Shown here piece after piece: positions 42,920 through 54,631 of a DNA stretch of 64,000 nt. The notes under the pieces are model-generated. The model was not told the DNA's origin, did no database searches, and saw only the letters and a program-made list of their open reading frames with translations. Each line of letters opens with the position of its first letter. The first letter of the stretch is position 1. The stretch lies in the NCBI GenBank assembly GCA_947359465.1, contig OX375872.1:4632395-4696394 (forward strand), given 5' to 3'. The stretch is from Metellina segmentata (Eukaryota; Arthropoda; Arachnida; Araneae; Tetragnathidae). Made by a program: the position numbers and the translations under genes.

Positions 42920-43194
42920 TAAACCCTGGGAACTGTCAAACATTCCAATCAGGTACACTCTTCGGAGTCACCCCTTCGACAAGTCAGATTATCCGATGGG
43001 TAAATTCTTCGGCCATCTCAAACTGCCACACCAGCGAACGCTTTTCCAAAGAACTCTGACAGATAAAGTCATGACAACAAGTCATGAATAAGAACACAAA
43101 CATCAACCTGTGACACAACAGAAGTAGACAATTAGAACAAGTGTTACCCGATTGCTAAGCAAAGATGAGTTACAGTTAGTAATTATTCTCAACA
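42920..43194 (-). repeat. 3' LTR of a Copia element
   Basis: On the minus strand, a purine tract (AAGGGAGGG) at 43,203-43,195 is followed by TGTTGAGAATAATTACTAAC, the usual PPT-TG start of a 3' LTR. The far edge near 42,920 is estimated from where the GC-richer block gives way to A/T runs. Confidence 0.6.
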
Positions 43195-44885
43195 CCCTCC
43201 CTTAATAACATTAACATACATTTTTGTCTTAGTTCAGTCTAGGTTTACGTTAAGATTTTGTAAACAAATCAGCAATTTGGTATTCAGTTGCAACATATAC
43301 AATATAAATGTTTAATAAGTTTACAATATCATGAGCATACTTCAATTTAATATCGAAGTGTTTTAATCTGGCACAATTATTTTCATTCAATATGGCCTTA
43401 ATGACTGACTGAAGCACAAAATTTTGTCGCATGCGTATCAATACAAAAAAAGGCTCGTTTACAGAACAAAAATAGCTGTAGAAAAAGAGAAGGTGCAGTT
43501 TTTCAGTGGTGGTTTATTTTAAAATAGTACTGATCCAATAAAATAATTTTTTTCAGGTCATTTAACAAGAAATGAATAATTTTCAGTGAATTATCACAAA
43601 TCACTCAGTTGTCATCAGAGTTAAAACTGGCTTTAAAAAATATATATATAAGCTTACTGTAAAAACTGTTGTTTTGATAAATGTCTTAATGTAATAGAAA
43701 TTACTAAAATAAAATAGCACTAGCAAAAAATAAGTTGTTAACTTTTGTTGTATTTTGTACTTAAAATACAATTATCTCAAAATCAGTTTTTTGCAATTTT
43801 GCCAAAGTTCAAAGTACTAAGGCTTTTTGATAAATGCACTTAGAGTTAAACTGTTTACATTTTTTAGGTCTTGAATAACTATTTGATAGACACAGAGATA
43901 ACTTTTTGTGTGTGAATAGCTCAGAAAAATTTATAAAAATTAATAAACAAAAAATCTGACATTTTTATAGAAATTTAACACATAACGAGTAAAATATTTT
44001 TTTTATGAAAACTCGTAAATAAATTTTAAAAAATCTAAATTTGCATATACTATAACAATATTGTAAAAATTTATTTCACCAAAAATATTGAAAAATGACA
44101 GATTGAATTGCAAATAAAAACAATTTTTTTTATTGATTATTGCTTTAAATATGTGCTTAATTAATGTTGTGTAGCACAAATACATCCTGCATAGCTTTAG
44201 TCAAAGCCAAAATTTCTTCCTCCAGGCAGCTTCTATGGGCTGCTCTTGAATTTGGCTCTGACAGTAATATAAATTATCACAGAATATAAAATATCTGGAT
44301 ATGTTGTCATGGATCGGTACAATAATACACCTACAAATTCCTGATTGGGTCCATGGAAAGTTTCATCTTGCACGAAACACAATGGTGTCGCTTTAGGCAC
44401 TAGAGGAGTGTCGGCTGGTTTACACCGAGTCATTTTGAATTTATTTAAAATTTTCTCAACATAGGCCTTTTCCTCTAAGCAAAGTTGTTGCTGAGAAAAC
44501 TTAATACATATGCCCAGAAAATCTTTCACAACTTAAGCCTGGACATTTCGAACTCATCACTTAGAAGTTGTATCACCACCATGACCACTGATTCATAGGA
44601 ACCAGCAATCAGTAGGTCATCAACATACAGCACTACTAGGGGGCTCCGCCCCTGCTCGTCAACCCCTGTGTACCACTGTCACTGTGCCTGTTTCAGTTTT
44701 TAAAGACTTTTTAAAAATTTGCAAACACGACTATTGTTGTCGTTGTAGCCCATGGGTTGTACCCTAAATAAGATTTCATCGAGTTCACCATTCAAAACAG
44801 TCTTAACATCTAGTGCATAGATCTTCATTTCCCTATGGAGAACAATGACAAAAACCAGTCGTAGTAATGCCATACTGATGTTCTT
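43195..44885 (-). pseudogene. Ty1/Copia Pol remnant (RT and RNase H)
   Basis: Minus strand, from 44,885: RLVFVIVLHREMKIYALDVK then VLNGELDEILFRVQPMGYND NNSR in pieces, the start of Copia RT with its first Asp (LDVK). Next, VVLYVDDLLIAG near 44,630 is the catalytic YVDD. At 44,529, DFLGICIKFSQQQLCLEEKA, then KFKMTRCKPADTPLV is the RT-RNase H join. AHRSCLEEEILALTKAM near 44,210 is the RNase H E-box region. After a 0.7-kb AT-rich insertion (about 43,445-44,160), LKHFDIKLKYAHDIVN and ATEYQIADLFTKS (43,360-43,250) close RNase H. No Gag, protease or integrase remains. Frameshifts make it inactive. Confidence 0.85.
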
Positions 44886-45890
44886 TAAAAAGAAAGAAAT
44901 AGCTAGTAAAATTATGTATAGTTTTGTTTTATCACTGAATATAAGCTGCAAATTTTTTGTAAAGTTATAAATCTTAAATGATAAAAAGTTAGGACAAAAA
45001 GTATATATTTGGTACACTCAAATTTATGATTTATTAATTTTTAGAAGAAAAATTTGGTGTAAACTAATTTTTTAGATTGAATAATATTCACAATACTTCA
45101 CCTTTTGAAGTTAGTTTTTTTTTTTAATGAAATTAATCAAATCACACAAAACTTGAAAAGAACAAGCAGTTTTACCCATGGTCACAATTTTAAAGCTTCA
45201 CATCTCAAATTTATTGATTGATTTTTTTTTTAATGTTAAAAACATTTGGTATAGTCTTTATATAAAACAAAAATCAGTTAAGTTTTTAAATGTTATGTTA
45301 TGCTTGAACAATATATTTAAACCTACTTTGAAAATGTCCCACTAATATTAATAATTAATGCAAACAGAACTCTGCTGACATACTAATAACTTACTTTCCA
45401 AAACAAAATAATCTATAACAACAAAAGATGAAAATAGCATTGCACAAAATCGAATGTAACTTGGGAATTTGATACAGTAAACGATGAATATTTACACATT
45501 AAAAAATAGTATACTGACAATGTAACAAACTACAAACACGGGCTAATACTTCATCAATGGAACAAGTGAATATGTTTAATTATTCGTATTTAAATATTAT
45601 TAACATTACAAAATAATGTACAGAAATATCCTTACCTCATAGGACTTGCACTTTTAGGGATGACTGCTCTTATTCACTGCTAGATTCGGAGAAAAATCGC
45701 CGCGGTCTCGGCGGCTGCATCTCACCCGTTTTTTCTTATGTGCCATTATTTTCTTCCGAAGGAAAATAGAATTAGAAAAACTTTTATGCAGAGTAACATG
45801 CGTGTTCGCTTGTCAATTTTTGATAATATGATGGCGGTCGGCAACCCAAACAACGAACACGTGACCAAGCATAGCTTCAGCTCAAAATTA
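44886..45890. other. anonymous AT-rich sequence
   Basis: Very AT-rich to about 45,640; a short GC-richer patch at 45,690-45,730 (GCCGCGGTCTCGGCGGCTGC) is not repeated elsewhere in the window. No coding region. Confidence 0.4.
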
Positions 45891-46217
45891 AATATCGGCC
45901 AACATCAGATTAACATCGTTTTTTGGATATTGTTTTCACAATGTCGCCAAATATCGGTACAATATCGGGAAAAATTGCGTAATGTTTTAATTATAAAAAA
46001 TATGGGTAAGACAACATGGGGTCATTATTTACAGTATTACTACATGATTATAATGTTATTAAAAGCGTTATTTACAGTCTTCCTCGTTTTATAAAACTAA
46101 ACGATATCTGCCAATATCGACAGATATCGTAATTCCGACATTCGACATTCACAGACATTCAAAACATTGGCCAATATTGGTAGAATGTTGGCCAATGTTG
46201 TTGTTGTGCTACCTGGG

Positions 46218-46606
46218 TACCTTTCGCAATATATTTTTGTGCTGCAACGAAAAAATCGTTGCTTTCATGAGTATCATTTCCATTAATGGAAGTAAAAATG
46301 TATTTATGACCTCCATTTTTTGTCATCATTAAAATGACTAAAAATATTTTCCTTTTATCCAGGTATAAAATATTTGAAAGTTGTAGGTTGATTAATTGTA
46401 ACAACACAAGATGGTCCGAGATGAAAGAGTTTTTGTCTCCTTAGTCAATCGAGTGAGTTGATCTTCCCACAATTACTTCACAATAGTCATACTTGGCAAA
46501 TATTCACAATTTACTTTTCCAAGCAAACCAACATGATGGCTTTTATCCAATAGGCTACCAATTCCCATTTGGTTTGCGAAGAAAATTTAGAAAAAAGCAG
46601 GGAATT
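46218..46606. other. anonymous sequence left of the LINE
   Basis: Includes GGCTTTTATCCAATAGGCTA then CCAATTCCCATTTGG (46,536-46,572), a phrase also seen at 61,710 and 62,540 in Helitron-related sequence. No gene. Confidence 0.45.
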
Positions 46607-46620
46607 CCTAGCAATCATTT

Positions 46621-47158
46621 GCCCCCAGGGGCATTCCTTCTTTAGGTTTGTACGGGCTTCACAACCCCGGGGTACCTGAGTGATCTTTTCTCCCTTTCCT
46701 TTTCCCTCTCTTCTACTATTCTGCTTTTTGCTTTTTCTTCCTCCCTCGTTGTGGTTGCCTCTTCGGAGGTGAGGGCTCCCCTTGAGAAGCTTTTCGCTAG
46801 TCTGTGCTTTTAGCTCCTCTTGGGGATTATATCACCCACGTGTTTGCCGTGCGTGGAGACCTGTGTCTTCGGAAAGGGAGATCCTGGTGATTGAGGGACA
46901 ACATAACGCCCCAATACATTGCTTCGGCTCCTGCTTCGGATAAACAGGAAGTGTACTTTGGTCCTAGTACATTGATCGGCTGGTGGGAATACCCTGTTTG
47001 GGCTAAGGACCCGCTCACCAACTAGCTCCTTAGGGCAGTCATAGAGGTGAGTTGGGTCCGTATAGTCCCTGGCTAGCACCGGTACAGGAACCTGTATCCC
47101 CTCGTTGGACCCCATGGTGGGTGGTGCCACCGGGGACTGAAAACCTTTTTTTTCAAAC
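46621..47158 (+). promoter_or_regulatory. LINE 5' leader / internal promoter region
   Basis: GC-richer leader before ORF1, with CCCATGGTGGGTGGTGCCAC and CCGGGGACTGAAAACC just before the ORF1 start. LINEs of this group carry their RNA polymerase II promoter inside the first few hundred bases. I recall this leader from spider sequences. A 175-codon antisense frame across it is a shadow. Confidence 0.6.
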
Positions 47159-48421
47159 ATGGAAAACCAAATCTCAACTTCTCCTTCAGTGGAGAACCAA
47201 TCTAATAAAAATAATGATAACAATTTAACGATACAAAAATTTTTCATAATGAAGAGTAACAACGAAAATCTAAAAAACATATCTGCTATTCTACTACACA
47301 AAACAATATTAGGAATGGTCGGAGACACAAAAAACATAAAAAAAAACCCTTGCAGGAGATGTACTCATTGAAGTTTCTAATAAATCACAGGCTTTAAATA
47401 TCCAAAAAATAAAATCCGTCGGTTCAATAGAAGTGACAGTTACACCCCACAAAACTCTAAATTCATCCCGAGGCGTAATTTCGGAAGCTGATCTAGTACA
47501 CGATACCGAACACGACATCTTAGAATCACTCTCCCAACAATCTGTAATTAATGTCAGAAGAATAACTATTCAAAGAAATGGCCAAAAAATACCCACCAAA
47601 CATATAATAATAACTTTCAATACACCCACCATACCAAAACATGTAAAAATAGCCTATATGAATTGTCCAGTTCGACCTTTCATACCAAACCCAGTTCGAT
47701 GTTTTAAATGTCAGAGATTCGGACACTCTTTCCTTGCTTGCCGTGGCAAAGAAACCTGCGCAAAATGCTGTAGTACAGAACATAAGACCGATGTCTGTAC
47801 TACATCATCCCTTTGCTGTGTAAACTGCAAAGGTGACCATCCAGCTTTTGCAAGGTCTTGTCCTAAATTCCAAACAGAAAAAGAAATTCAAACCATTAAA
47901 GTTCAACAAAACATTTCATTTCCAGAGGCCCGTAAAATTGTTAATGATCGCACCCCGAAACCTGGAATATCTTACTCTTCAATAGTTAAAAAAACCTTCA
48001 AAACTAACACAGCCATCGTACTCAAACCGATGTAACTGTGTTTAAGCCATCTGACCAACGCAAAACTTCATTGAACCAACCTATAACGCCTTCTTTCTCT
48101 AAAGCATCAGCTACTACATCAACGAATACAAAAATCATAAACCAACCAAATCGACCTAAAAATACTTCTTTAAAAAGAGCCATATCAACTGAACAAAACA
48201 ACATTAAAATTCCAAAAAGTTCTTCTCAAACCTCTCTTCAACCCGACGTTTTATCCAAAAACTTTATACCTAATCCTTCTACCAGTGACCTCATTAATCT
48301 TTATAACTCAGAAAGCGATATTTCATCTGTAGAAGATGAGGATTTGGAGACTTCGCCACTGAAGCCCAAGAAGGATCCTCGGCAAGAAAAACATCGTCCT
48401 AGGACGAGAAACCACGAGTAG
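47159..48421 (+). pseudogene. LINE ORF1 (Gag-like, three zinc knuckles), frameshifted
   Basis: Starts MENQISTSPSVENQSNKNND at 47,159. The frame slips at the A-run near 47,337-47,346 and continues as DVLIEVSNKSQALNIQKIKS and SVGSIEVTVTPHKTLNSSRG, an RRM-like single-strand nucleic-acid-binding fold region typical of Jockey-group ORF1p. Three knuckles follow at 47,690-47,860: CFKCQRFGHSFLAC, CAKCCSTEHKTDVC and CVNCKGDHPAFARSC. PEARKIVNDRTPKPGISYSS is the conserved segment after them. A second slip near 48,010 leads to a serine/proline-rich tail ending at 48,421. ORF1p coats element RNA. Two 1-bp frameshifts are the only visible damage. Confidence 0.85.
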
Positions 48422-48450
48422 TTTTTCCTTTTCTTTTATACTTTATTTTT

Positions 48451-51400
48451 ATGGCTTCCTTTCTTTCCTGGTACTGCCGGGGTTTCGTCAAAAAATTGAT
48501 GATGTCAAAGACATCATAAACAATCACAAGCCAGCTGCAATCGCCCTCCAGGAGACGTATTTAAGAAGCAATGATTCCACCAACATTCACTATTTCACTA
48601 TATTTAGAAAATATTACAATGATGGCCAGGGAGCATGTGAGGGTGTTGCATTGCTTACCTCCCATGACTTTCCAGTAACTCAAATTAACCTAAAAACAAA
48701 TCTGCAGGCTCTTGCTGTTAGACTTCATGTCAATATTTTGATAACAATATGCAATTTATACTTGCTTCCTACCACCCATATTGCCACTTCTGACTTAAAT
48801 AATTTAATAGATCAACTTCCGAAACCATTCATCATACTTGGTGACCTAAATGGCCATCATATTCTCTGGGGCAGTTCAGATATTAATCATAGAGGGAAAC
48901 AAATTGAAAAAGTAATAACAGATAATGATTTATGTATTATGAATGACGGCCAACCTACTTACTTTCACTCACCTTCACTTACTTACCATTCAATAGATCT
49001 GGCAATTTGTACTTAAATATGAAGGCCAATACCAACCTCACACTGACAGCCAATCCAAATATATTTTTGAAACTGCCAACTGGCCATTCTTTACTAGCCT
49101 CGCAGATATTACTAACACGGGAGAAACTGATGACATCGATGCAGTTACTAATAAAATAACAAATATAATTATAGCTAGTGCTGACGCTTCCATTAAAACA
49201 GTTATTAATGCCCCTAAAAAACAGAAGAAGCCTTGGTGGAATGACGATTGTAGCGATGCTTACCATAAACAAAGGAAGTCCTGGAATATCTTCAATAGAT
49301 ATCCAACAAGAGAAAACTATATTATTTATAAAAAAACTAAAGCGGCCTTTCGAAAAACTCAACGACTTAGTAAGAGGGATTCTTGGATAAATTATGTCAA
49401 TAGAGTATAAATAGTAAGACCACAAGTAAACACCTATGGACCAGGATTAAAAGAATTTCCGGTGTTTACCCCAACAGACAAATTCCTATACTAGAACACA
49501 ATAATGAAATATTATCGGCACCCAAAGACATAGCAAACACAATTGCGTCATGCCTTTCCGAAATATCCAGCTCCAATAACTACACTGAAAGTTTAAAAAA
49601 AATTAAAGTTGCATCTGAAAAGAATAAAATTAATTTTACTTCAAACCGTATATTATCTTATAATTGTGATTTTACTTTTTCTGAATTGACAAAGGCTTTA
49701 TCCTTAGTCCACAAATCAACTCCTGGCCCAGATAATATCAGTTACATCATGCTCAAACATCTTTCAAATAGTTCTCTAAATCATCACCTCAAATTTTACA
49801 ATAGAATTTGGACCGAACATACTTTTCCGCAGTCATGGAGGTATGCTAATGTAATTCCCATACTGAAACCAAATAAAGACCCCAAGAATCCTTCGAACTA
49901 CCGTCCAATAGCCCTGACAAGCTGCCTATGCAAAATTTTAGAAAAGATGGTCAATGCTCGTTTAATGTATGTTTTAGAAAAAGATAAATGTCTCTCTCCA
50001 CTTCAAAGTGGCTTTAGAAAAAATCGTTCTACCACTGACAATCTAGTCGCTTTCGAGGCTGAAATCAGAAACGCATTTGTGCAAAATAAACATATCGTCT
50101 CTATTTTCTTCGATATCGAAAAAGCATATGATCGAACGTGGAGACATGAAATTTTAAAAGACCTTTTTAAAAACGACATAAGGGGAAATCTGCCTGTTTT
50201 TATCCAGAAATTTTTAGAGAAAAGGTATTTTAAATTACGGATTGGATCTATTTTCTCTGATGTTTTTATTCAAGAGGAAGGAGTACCACAGGGCAGTGTT
50301 TTAAGTGTGACTTTATTTATTTTAAAAATTAACAATATTGTTTCTCAATTGCCTCCATCAGTTAAGGGTTTTATTTACGTTGACGATCTGCAAATTTCAT
50401 GCGCAGCTAAAGACATTCGTTTAATTGAAAGACAACTTCAACAGGCAGTTAACAAAATCACACATTGGACTAACGAAAATGGTTTCAGTTTCTCACCTTC
50501 AAAAACCGCGTGCGTTTATTTCTGTAAAAAACGAAATCTTCACCTTGACCCTGAAATATTTTTCAAAGATATTTTAATTAATGTTGTTGACAACGTAAAA
50601 TTTTTAGGTATTATATTTGACAAGAAGTTGACTTTTCAACCGCATATTTTAAATCTACGCAAACGTTGCGAAAAGGCTCTTAACATTTTACGAGTTTTAT
50701 GTAAGTTATCATGGGGATCTGATCGGAATTGTCTTTTAAAAATTTATAGAGCATTAATACGATCAAAATTAGATTACGGCTGCGTGGTGTATGGTTCAGC
50801 AAGAAAATCTGCTCTTCAAACTCTGAACACCATCCACCACACAGCTTTACGCTTATGTTCTGGTGCCTTTAGAACATCACCTGTAAACAGCTTGTATGTA
50901 GACGCTTTTGAACCTTCCCTGGACTTAAGACGACAGTTGTTATCACTGGAATACTATTTTAGAATTACCTCAACCCCTCATCACCCATTGCATACAATTC
51001 ATCACAATCCATATTTAAAACGCCTCTATAAAGCTAAAACATCCTTCATTCCTACATTCCATTTAAGAATGCTAGATTTGATGAACGAATCCGAAATTTC
51101 TTCACTTGACGTCACCCAGAAAAAACTATATGCTTTCTCTCCATGGTTTAATCATTATTTTGAATTTCAAAACCCGTTTCAAAATTTTTATAAAGCAGAT
51201 ACCTCGGATATTATCTACAAGCAACTTTTTCAAAAATATATAGAAAAATACTCTAATTTTATTCAAGTTTATACGGACGGATCTAAAAAGGCAAACTACG
51301 TTGGAGCTGCGTTCACTATTAATGATTCCCTTCACAGTTTTAAACTTCATTCTTCATGTTCTGTTTTTACTGCTGAAATAATGGCCATTTTTAAAGCATT

Positions 51401-52057
51401 AGAAAATATATCCGATCATTATCATAAAAAATGTATCATTTTTACAGATTCATTAAGCGTTTTACAATCATTGAACATCCTGATCATGATAGTCATCCCA
51501 TCGTTTTAGAGTCATTAAAAATAATTTATCATCTTTCATCCAAAAATTATAAGTTAATATTTTGCTGGATCCCATCTCATGTTGGGATATCAGGTAATGA
51601 AATAGTTGACAAAGCCGCCAAATCTGCGGTAAATAATTTTAACCATACTATCCCTTTCCGTGACTTAAAATCTTTTATTTACAAATTTTTAGAAACAAAA
51701 TGGCAGAACGAATGGAATGAACAAACGGAGAACAAACTCCATGCTTTAAAACGAAATATAATTCAATGGAAATCGCTACCTTTTAGAAGACAGGATGTAA
51801 TTCTAACACGTCTCCGTATTGGTCACACGCGAATAACCCATAGACACCTCCTCCTCGGAGAAGACAATCCCATTTGTAACTACTGCATTTGTCCACTTAC
51901 AGTGAAACACATTTTAATAGAGTGTTCTCATTTTAATTATCAACGTCTTAAATATTTTAATTCTTATACCTTGACTTTAGAAGACATGGTTGGGGAGAAT
52001 CCTCATCCAAATATTTTTAGCTTTTTACATGAAATTGGTTTTATCCATCACATATAA
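48451..52057 (+). pseudogene. LINE ORF2 (endonuclease, RT, RNase H), frameshifted
   Basis: Starts MASFLSWYCRGF at 48,451, 30 bp after ORF1, then slips near 48,485. The APE-type endonuclease has ALQETYLRSND, ILGDLNGHHILWGSSDINHR (catalytic D-x-N) and YHSIDLAICT near 49,000. A slip there leads to the linker KKPWWNDDCSDAYHKQRKSW (near 49,225). After another break, RT runs in a long frame from 49,686: STPGPDNISY, NYRPIALTSCLCKILEKM, SGFRKNRST, FFDIEKAYDRTW, GVPQGSVLS and YVDDLQIS near 50,375. RNase H shows YTDGSKK, TAEIMAI and FTDSLSV; after a slip near 51,476, IPSHVGISGNEIVDKAAK. A terminal zinc motif, CNYCICPLTVKHILIEC, ends at 52,057. All catalytic motifs survive, but at least five frame breaks make it inactive. 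Confidence 0.88.
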
Positions 52058-52206
52058 TTTTATGTAGTATTCATTCATTATGTTTTGACTCATTTCACTT
52101 TATTATTATATTATATGTTTGATTTTTTATCTTGAGTTTGGCATAATATGTCCCAAGAGGACTCAATGCCATAAAACCAAATCCAATCCAATCCTAGCAA
52201 TCATTT

Positions 52207-54035
52207 TGGGTTAGCGAGCAGTGGTCATACCTGACCATACGAAAAGAACTCACAGGCAACGCTGTGCTGTACACGCAGTGGCTAGTATCACATAAATTGA
52301 TATCACAGAAATGTTCCAGTATGACCGCATCATTTCGCTGTCTTGACTCGGATACATTCGGTATTAATTTAATCTATATAAATAACCCTAGTATTAAATA
52401 TTACGATTACTTTACCAATACTGCTGAAAAAGTAATTATTCTTCAAATTATTTTTTTTTTAAATGGAATTTCAGCTCTGATACACTCATTTATTTCGAGT
52501 CTTATTTTTGTTCTTTGCGCACTGAAAACGTTTTTTCCGAATATTTGGGACAGACGTTATTTTTCAACGAACGGAAATGAAACGATGTGTGGGTTGATCA
52601 CGTGCAGTAATTTTTTCTGTTTGTCTCTTTTGCTCTGAATTAACTTCGCATTTCTAAAATTTGTGGACTTTTTTGTTGTAAGGTTGTGGCAACTACGAGA
52701 GATCAAGAGGTAAAAATGAATCACAAATTAATATCTTTAGAACAACTTTTACCCGACCTCTTTTATTTTGTTTTATTTCGTTGTTTTCTTTTTTGTTTTA
52801 AATAATTATTATTTTAATAAATTGTGCTTCTCTTTCACACACGCAACACCACCACAAAGTATTCAACTTTTAAGTGTAATTATGCCATTATTGAAAGATT
52901 AATGCCTTTATTGAAAGAATAATAATGTTTACAAATTCCGAACTTTTCAAACATTAAAAAATTATTTATCGTAATGACAGAAGATTGCGAAATTCCACAA
53001 TGTCGCATGCAAGTGTGACATAAGTAAAAAAATATTTGTTTGTTTACTATGAGTGTGCGATCACTCGCCGTTTTTTTAATTGAGTTGAAGATGAAAAGAA
53101 CTTAAGAAAAGGAATTCCAAATCTCCCTCAAAATCGTCTTTTGTAGTAGTCACCTTTCGTCATTTTGTAGCTTTGTCATACAGCAAGGGTGCGATGGATG
53201 TGAAATGTCAAATCCTACACATGATGGATATGCATGTGTTGGATTTGTGTCCAAAATAAGTTGTAGAAATGATAAAGATGGCGAAAGGTGTAAAATATTA
53301 TTTTATTCTATGAAAAACGTAATACATATTTTGATCATCTCTTCAATCTAGCGTAAACCAATTCAAACCGAGTAAGGTCGAGTATTTTGCTAGTTCTAAA
53401 TCAAATTCGAAATGGAACTTTATAGATGTCAAGTAGCAAAATATCACTTATTTTTAGTGTTTTCGCATTCAATAAACTCGTTTCCTTACCAAATGTATGT
53501 TGTGCAAAATAAAATGTTTTTAATAATTTCATTTTTGTAAAATATTTTCCAAGTTTGTAGTAAATATCACATGTTGAAAGCCAACTTGGCCATAAATTGT
53601 GAACCCTTTCTCGGCACGTTGCCATTTGCGTCGTACAAGTGATACCCTTTTCTTCCTTTTTTTCCAGTTCAATGTTTTCCCGTCAATCCATTGAGCCGTT
53701 TGCTTTGATCCTTTCATTTGGATTTGTCTGATTGGACTAATAAAATCACTGCAACATGTAGCGTTGATTTGTCCTGTTTTTCTGCTGAAATCGAACATCC
53801 GCTAAAGACGTTGAGTCCAAAATATTTTCAAGTTAGGCATTTGTTTGAAAGAAGCTACTTTCCTTACGATTGAAATGTGTCAAAACTTTTTGTCACAGCA
53901 GCTGGATTTTTCACAAATCCAAAATGTAGTAGGAATTCTGTTTCGATGTGATTTAAAAACAGCAATCTATCTTTGAAAAACATTAATTGACTCTTCGATT
54001 GAATTGATAAGAAATGGAATTTGTGTGTTGTGTGT
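52207..54035. other. anonymous sequence with scraps of a dispersed repeat
   Basis: CAGGCAACGCTGTGCTGTAC then GCAGTGGCTAGTA (52,255-52,290) looks like a decayed Helitron 3' end (compare 63,150-63,178). Phrases at about 52,320-52,360 and 53,465-53,520 are shared with 34,385-34,620. No coding region recognised. Confidence 0.45.
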
Positions 54036-54044
54036 GTCTGTCAA

Positions 54045-54260
54045 AACAATAGGTAAACACGACGGGTTATTGACGACGCTCCAGGATCCCAAAGGGGAAG
54101 ATCGGAGGACACCACATCATTTTGAACCACGGTCAGATAACGAGGAAACCTGACCTGGCATCCCATGCTCCAAACTTTCACGCCGCCCCACTTCAACGTG
54201 AGGACATTTGAGGCCATGACAGATTGAACGTTCACCAGCCCCCTTTGGTCTGGACGGTCT
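54045..54260 (-). repeat. SINE, minus strand, diverged
   Basis: GACGGGTTATTGACGACG, CCAGGATCCCAAAGGGGAAG, ACCACGGTCAGATAACGAGG and CCAACTTTCACGCC-type phrases are in SINE order. The head is missing; sequence changes character after about 54,250. Confidence 0.75.
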
Positions 54261-54551
54261 GTGGTTACTCTCTGAATCGGCCCTCTAAACAACATAGAAA
54301 AAATATTTGAACAGTAACGAATGACTTGAAATCAATTGAGCATAGTAAATGCATAGAATAAATAATCCCAATGAAAAATACTCCAGTACTGCATTTTCAG
54401 AAAACTCAATTTTCGTACAGAATCTGAATGATTTAAAGCAAACATTTTTTTGATTGTTTAAGGATGCATAAAACACCCTTTACATTTGCTTAATTTCAGA
54501 ATACGTCCACTCCATTCTTATCTCCCTAGTTCAAATGAAATGACGTCATGT

Positions 54552-54612
54552 TGTCATCGGACCTTTCCCTTCGGACCGTCCCCTTCGGGCCCGTTGTGTT
54601 GCTCTAGTGTGT
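54552..54612 (+). repeat. SINE 3'-end fragment
   Basis: TCATCGGACCTTTCCCTTCG, GACCGTCCCCTTCGGGCC, CGTTGTGTTGCTCTAGTG: a shortened SINE 3' end, upstream of a full SINE. Confidence 0.75.
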
Positions 54613-54631
54613 GTGGTAAATCAATTTATAC

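Larger units (their letters stand above)
41461..46217. mobile_element. candidate large element with CCCAGGTRGCACAA termini
   Basis: CCCAGGTGGCACAA at 41,461-41,474 is inverted as TTGTGCTACCTGGG at 46,204-46,217, with TA on the outer side of each. Just inside both ends lie arrays of short palindromes: GATATCG/ATATC-type at the left (41,480-41,545), CCAATATTGG, CGATATC and ACATTGGCC at the right (45,890-46,200). Between them lie a 200-bp tandem repeat, anonymous sequence and a broken Copia. No transposase was recognised, so the family is unknown and the large span may combine two related ends by chance. Confidence 0.45.
46621..52192 (+). mobile_element. full-length LINE with 14-bp TSD
   Basis: CCTAGCAATCATTT lies immediately before (46,607-46,620) and after (52,193-52,206) a 5.57-kb unit. 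It starts GCCCCCAGGGGCATTCC, has a 540-bp 5' leader, two coding regions and a short 3' leader ending in AAACCAAATCCAATCCAATC, a simple-repeat tail. EN-RT-RNase H in ORF2 and a zinc-knuckle ORF1 place it in the I/Jockey group, closest to the I-type layout because RNase H is present. Direct duplication and a repeat tail indicate target-primed insertion of a full transcript. Confidence 0.92.

Noticed and set aside
44615..44665. GC hairpin followed by CTAGT on the minus strand, like a Helitron 3' end
   Set aside because: In frame it reads GRSPLVVLYVDDLLIAG on the minus strand, which is continuous with Copia RT, so it is coding sequence of that element.
46810..47337. 175-codon minus-strand open frame
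   Set aside because: Antisense of the LINE 5' leader and ORF1 start, with no protein family features.
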